From: Molanna angustata
Taxonomy: Eukaryota; Arthropoda; Insecta; Trichoptera; Molannidae
DNA length: 64,000 nucleotides
NCBI GenBank assembly: GCA_963576475.1
Contig: OY754973.1
Location: 12,832,253 to 12,896,252, forward strand
Direction of reading: 5' to 3'
The notes under the pieces: model-generated
The model's input: the letters and a program-made list of their open reading frames with translations, nothing else
What the model was told of the DNA's origin: nothing
The model's database searches: none
Position numbers and translations under genes: made by a program
In this document: positions 61,806 to 64,000 of the stretch, piece after piece
How positions within the stretch are numbered: position 1 is the stretch's first letter
Layout: every line of letters starts with the position of its first letter

Positions 61806-63063
61806 TCGAATATATTTATTATTGCATATGCGCAAACATTGGATTTTTTTCCCTGTCGGGAGTCAAAGATATTTTTTAACAGATTTTTAATTATCTCAAT
61901 AGAGACGAAGTTGGAATATTTATTGTAGGAGAACCGGGAAATCAAGGCACCTACAGGGCTTACGACCTGTCATCGGCTGGTTTACGTGATCACTTTATGC
62001 GCTTGCGCAACGTTCACCAATTATGCCTTTTTAATGAGATCCCTATCAATTCAATTTTGGAAGTTCTATATATTGTTATACTGAAATTCTTTTCGCTTGA
62101 AAATAAGGAATTTTTACTACAGCCATCTGTGGGTGAAATTATGAACAACAATCTTATTATTTTTTATTTATTTTGTTGTAACGCCATCTATTGAGAGAAT
62201 TGGTTTTTTGTAAATAATGAAAGCTACAATTCTTATATCTGAGGTGACAATGCATTTTTCGCATAGAAGTCACCCCTGAATTGCGCCAGACTTATAAGGT
62301 CATTTTTGTCTTATTTACCTACTTGTACCAATGTGTAAGTAATCAAATATATATTTATTATTGCATATGCGCAAACATTGGATTTTTTTCCCTGTCGGGA
62401 GTCAAAGATATTTTTTAACAGATTTTTAATTATCTCAATAGAGACGAAGTTGGAATATTTATTGTAGGAGAACCGGGAAATCATTCCAACTTCGTCTCTA
62501 TTGAGATAATTAAAAATCTGTTAAAAAATATCTTTGACTCCCGACAGGGAAAAAAATCCAATGTTTGCGCATATGCAATAATAAATATATTCGATTACTT
62601 ACACATTGGTACAAGTAGGTAAATAAGACAAAAATGACCTTATAAGTCTGGCGCAATTCAGGGGTGACTTCTATGCGAAAAATGCATTGTCACCTCAGAT
62701 ATAAGAATTGTAGCTTTCATTATTTACAAAAAACCAATTCTCTCAATAGATGGCGTTACAACAAAATAAATAAAAATTAATAAGATTGTTGTTCATAATT
62801 TCACCCACAGATGGCTGTAGTAAAAATTCCTTATTTTCAAGCGAAAAGAATTTCAGTATTACAATATATAGAACTTCCAAAATTGAATTGATAGGGATCT
62901 CATTAAAAAGGCATAATTGGTGAACGTTGCGCAAGCGCATAAAGTGATCACGTAAACCAGCCGATGACAGGTCGTAAGCCCTGTAGGTGCCTTGATTTCC
63001 CGGTTCTCCTACAATAAATATTCCAACTTCGTCTCTATTGAGATAATTAAAAATCTGTTAAAA
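61806..63063 (-). mobile_element. TCGAAT-end retroposon forming a giant hairpin
   Basis: Flanked by AATAATTATCAA at 61794-61805 and 63064-63075, which marks a target duplication. The left end is TCGAATATATTTATTATTGC. From 61871 the left arm (to 62455) is almost perfectly complementary to 62484-63066, with a loop of 28 nt at 62456-62483. The arms hold the same parts as the copy at 5431-6071. Identical 65-codon frames, about two residues apart, occur on opposite strands (61997-62194 and 62743-62940) only because of the palindrome. It lies 91 nt after the RCK1 exon. Confidence 0.85.
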
Positions 63064-63075
63064 AATAATTATCAA

Positions 63076-63489
63076 CTTTTATTGAATAAATTTGATTAAC
63101 CTTAAAAGGCAACTCCACGAGATTTCTGAATTTGTAAATTGCAAATAGTTTAAAGTGCAATACTTTTTACTATTAAAAATATCTATTTAATCATCATCTG
63201 ATCTTTGTACATAATATCAAGTTTGTTTCAAACAAGACATTTATGGGAGAATTTCAATATAGGTATTCTGCAGGTTTGATTTACATTTTATGTACCTATA
63301 GTATAAAGACATTGTTTTATCAATTTATTTGTAATTAATAATGATATCATTTGAGACCATTAATTTATTACATAAGAAAAGTTAACCCCTAATCTCATGT
63401 AAAAACAAGAATATTTTCAGTTCGTTCATATTTATTTCAATAAATGTAAATATGTTGATTTTAATTTTGAAATATTACATTCTGTCATG
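63076..63489. other. slo intron, nothing recognised
   Basis: AT-rich sequence. Confidence 0.5.
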
Positions 63490-63579
63490 CTATATCTCTA
63501 ATGGGGAAGGTAAAAAGAACCAAATGCTCCACACCTCTAAAACCCATTGCATTTTTTTAAATATATGTATCATCAATGT

Positions 63580-63840
63580 GAAATAAAGAAAGATATCATC
63601 AGATGGCCACATGGATAGAATGAGTGAGGAACGCCTGACAAAATAAATATACAATGCGGACAGAAATGGAAGAAAAGAATGGCTCGACCATGTGAACAAC
63701 ATTCTGAAAGAGGGAATTTTAAGAAGCTTGAACAACAGATAAACATGTATGAGACGATGTATGAATGTTGATGAAGCGATGGATGCATGCCAGGATTTTC
63801 TCTGCCCACCCATTTTAGGGACATACTGTGATGGTATATA
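63580..63840 (+). pseudogene. RTE/CR1-like LINE C-terminal relic in slo intron
   Basis: Related to 8640-9115. GATGGCCACATGGATAGAAT + GAGTGAGGAACGCCTGACAA corresponds to the GH-RMSEERLT part. AATGGCTCGACCATGTGAAC and GGATTTTCTCTGCCCACCC follow. Frameshifts and stops break it. Confidence 0.7.
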
Positions 63841-64000
63841 TACATCTATCATCTATTACATGTTCGCCAATAATTCTGGTTCTCTATAAATACTTCTTTT
63901 CAAAATATTATTAACATGGCCATGCTATCCCTTCCTAAGTGGACTGCTATTTGGGATCAGTTTAAATGAAAAATTGCATTATAAATTATTGTCATACTTC
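63841..64000. other. no recognised feature
   Basis: End of window; no slo exon seen. Confidence 0.5.

Noticed and set aside
61997..62194. 65-codon frame MRLRNVHQLCLFNEI... with a mirror twin at 62743-62940
   Set aside because: The two frames are the two arms of a palindrome. Copies elsewhere (3066, 5580) are disrupted or different in length, with no sign of selection on protein.

Overview
The window looks like nuclear DNA from an insect, most likely a moth or butterfly. It is strongly AT-rich and full of decayed non-LTR retrotransposon tails, tRNA-headed SINEs, Helitron-like elements and foldback elements, with frequent GTAGGTACCTAC-type strings. I base the order Lepidoptera on this repeat style, which is an inference. 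That the DNA is animal is certain from the one host gene present, slowpoke (slo), the large-conductance Ca2+-activated K+ (BK) channel.

Only part of slo is here, on the + strand from 46224 to 61715. Five constitutive exons (46224-46285, 46682-46778, 47674-47785, 49315-49466, 51782-51949) encode S1 to the first half of S6, including the TVGYGD selectivity filter. Three alternative exons, each exactly 92 nt (54145-54236, 56401-56492, 57488-57579), then offer different versions of the cytoplasmic half of S6 and the linker to the gating ring. One more exon (61605-61715) begins the RCK1 domain. Any one alternative exon gives an open reading frame of 264 codons plus two bases. The exons for S0 and the N-terminus, and everything after early RCK1, lie outside the window or were not recognised.

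Positions 1-46223 contain no recognisable host coding exon, so this is upstream sequence or a very long slo intron. It holds LINE relics (358-1162, 6815-7505, 7610-7775, 8640-9115, 9260-9620, 14880-15345, 38911-39715), two SINE families, three Helitron-like elements (32341-34553, 39756-41398, 41749-42218), long-inverted-repeat elements (36050-36746 and 38077-38749), short MITEs, a 295-bp TA tract and an 18-bp minisatellite. Less repetitive blocks such as 16290-16625, 19130-21200 and 28770-29060 could be regulatory DNA.

The most striking feature is a retroposon-like family with one constant end (TCGAAT...), variable other ends and flanking direct repeats of 8 to 15 bp. Copies lie at 2875-3314, 5431-6071 and 61806-63063, with an old fragment at 1258-1470. 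The last copy sits 91 nt downstream of the RCK1 exon and forms an almost perfect hairpin, with arms of about 584 nt and a 28-nt loop, in the sense path of the slo pre-mRNA.
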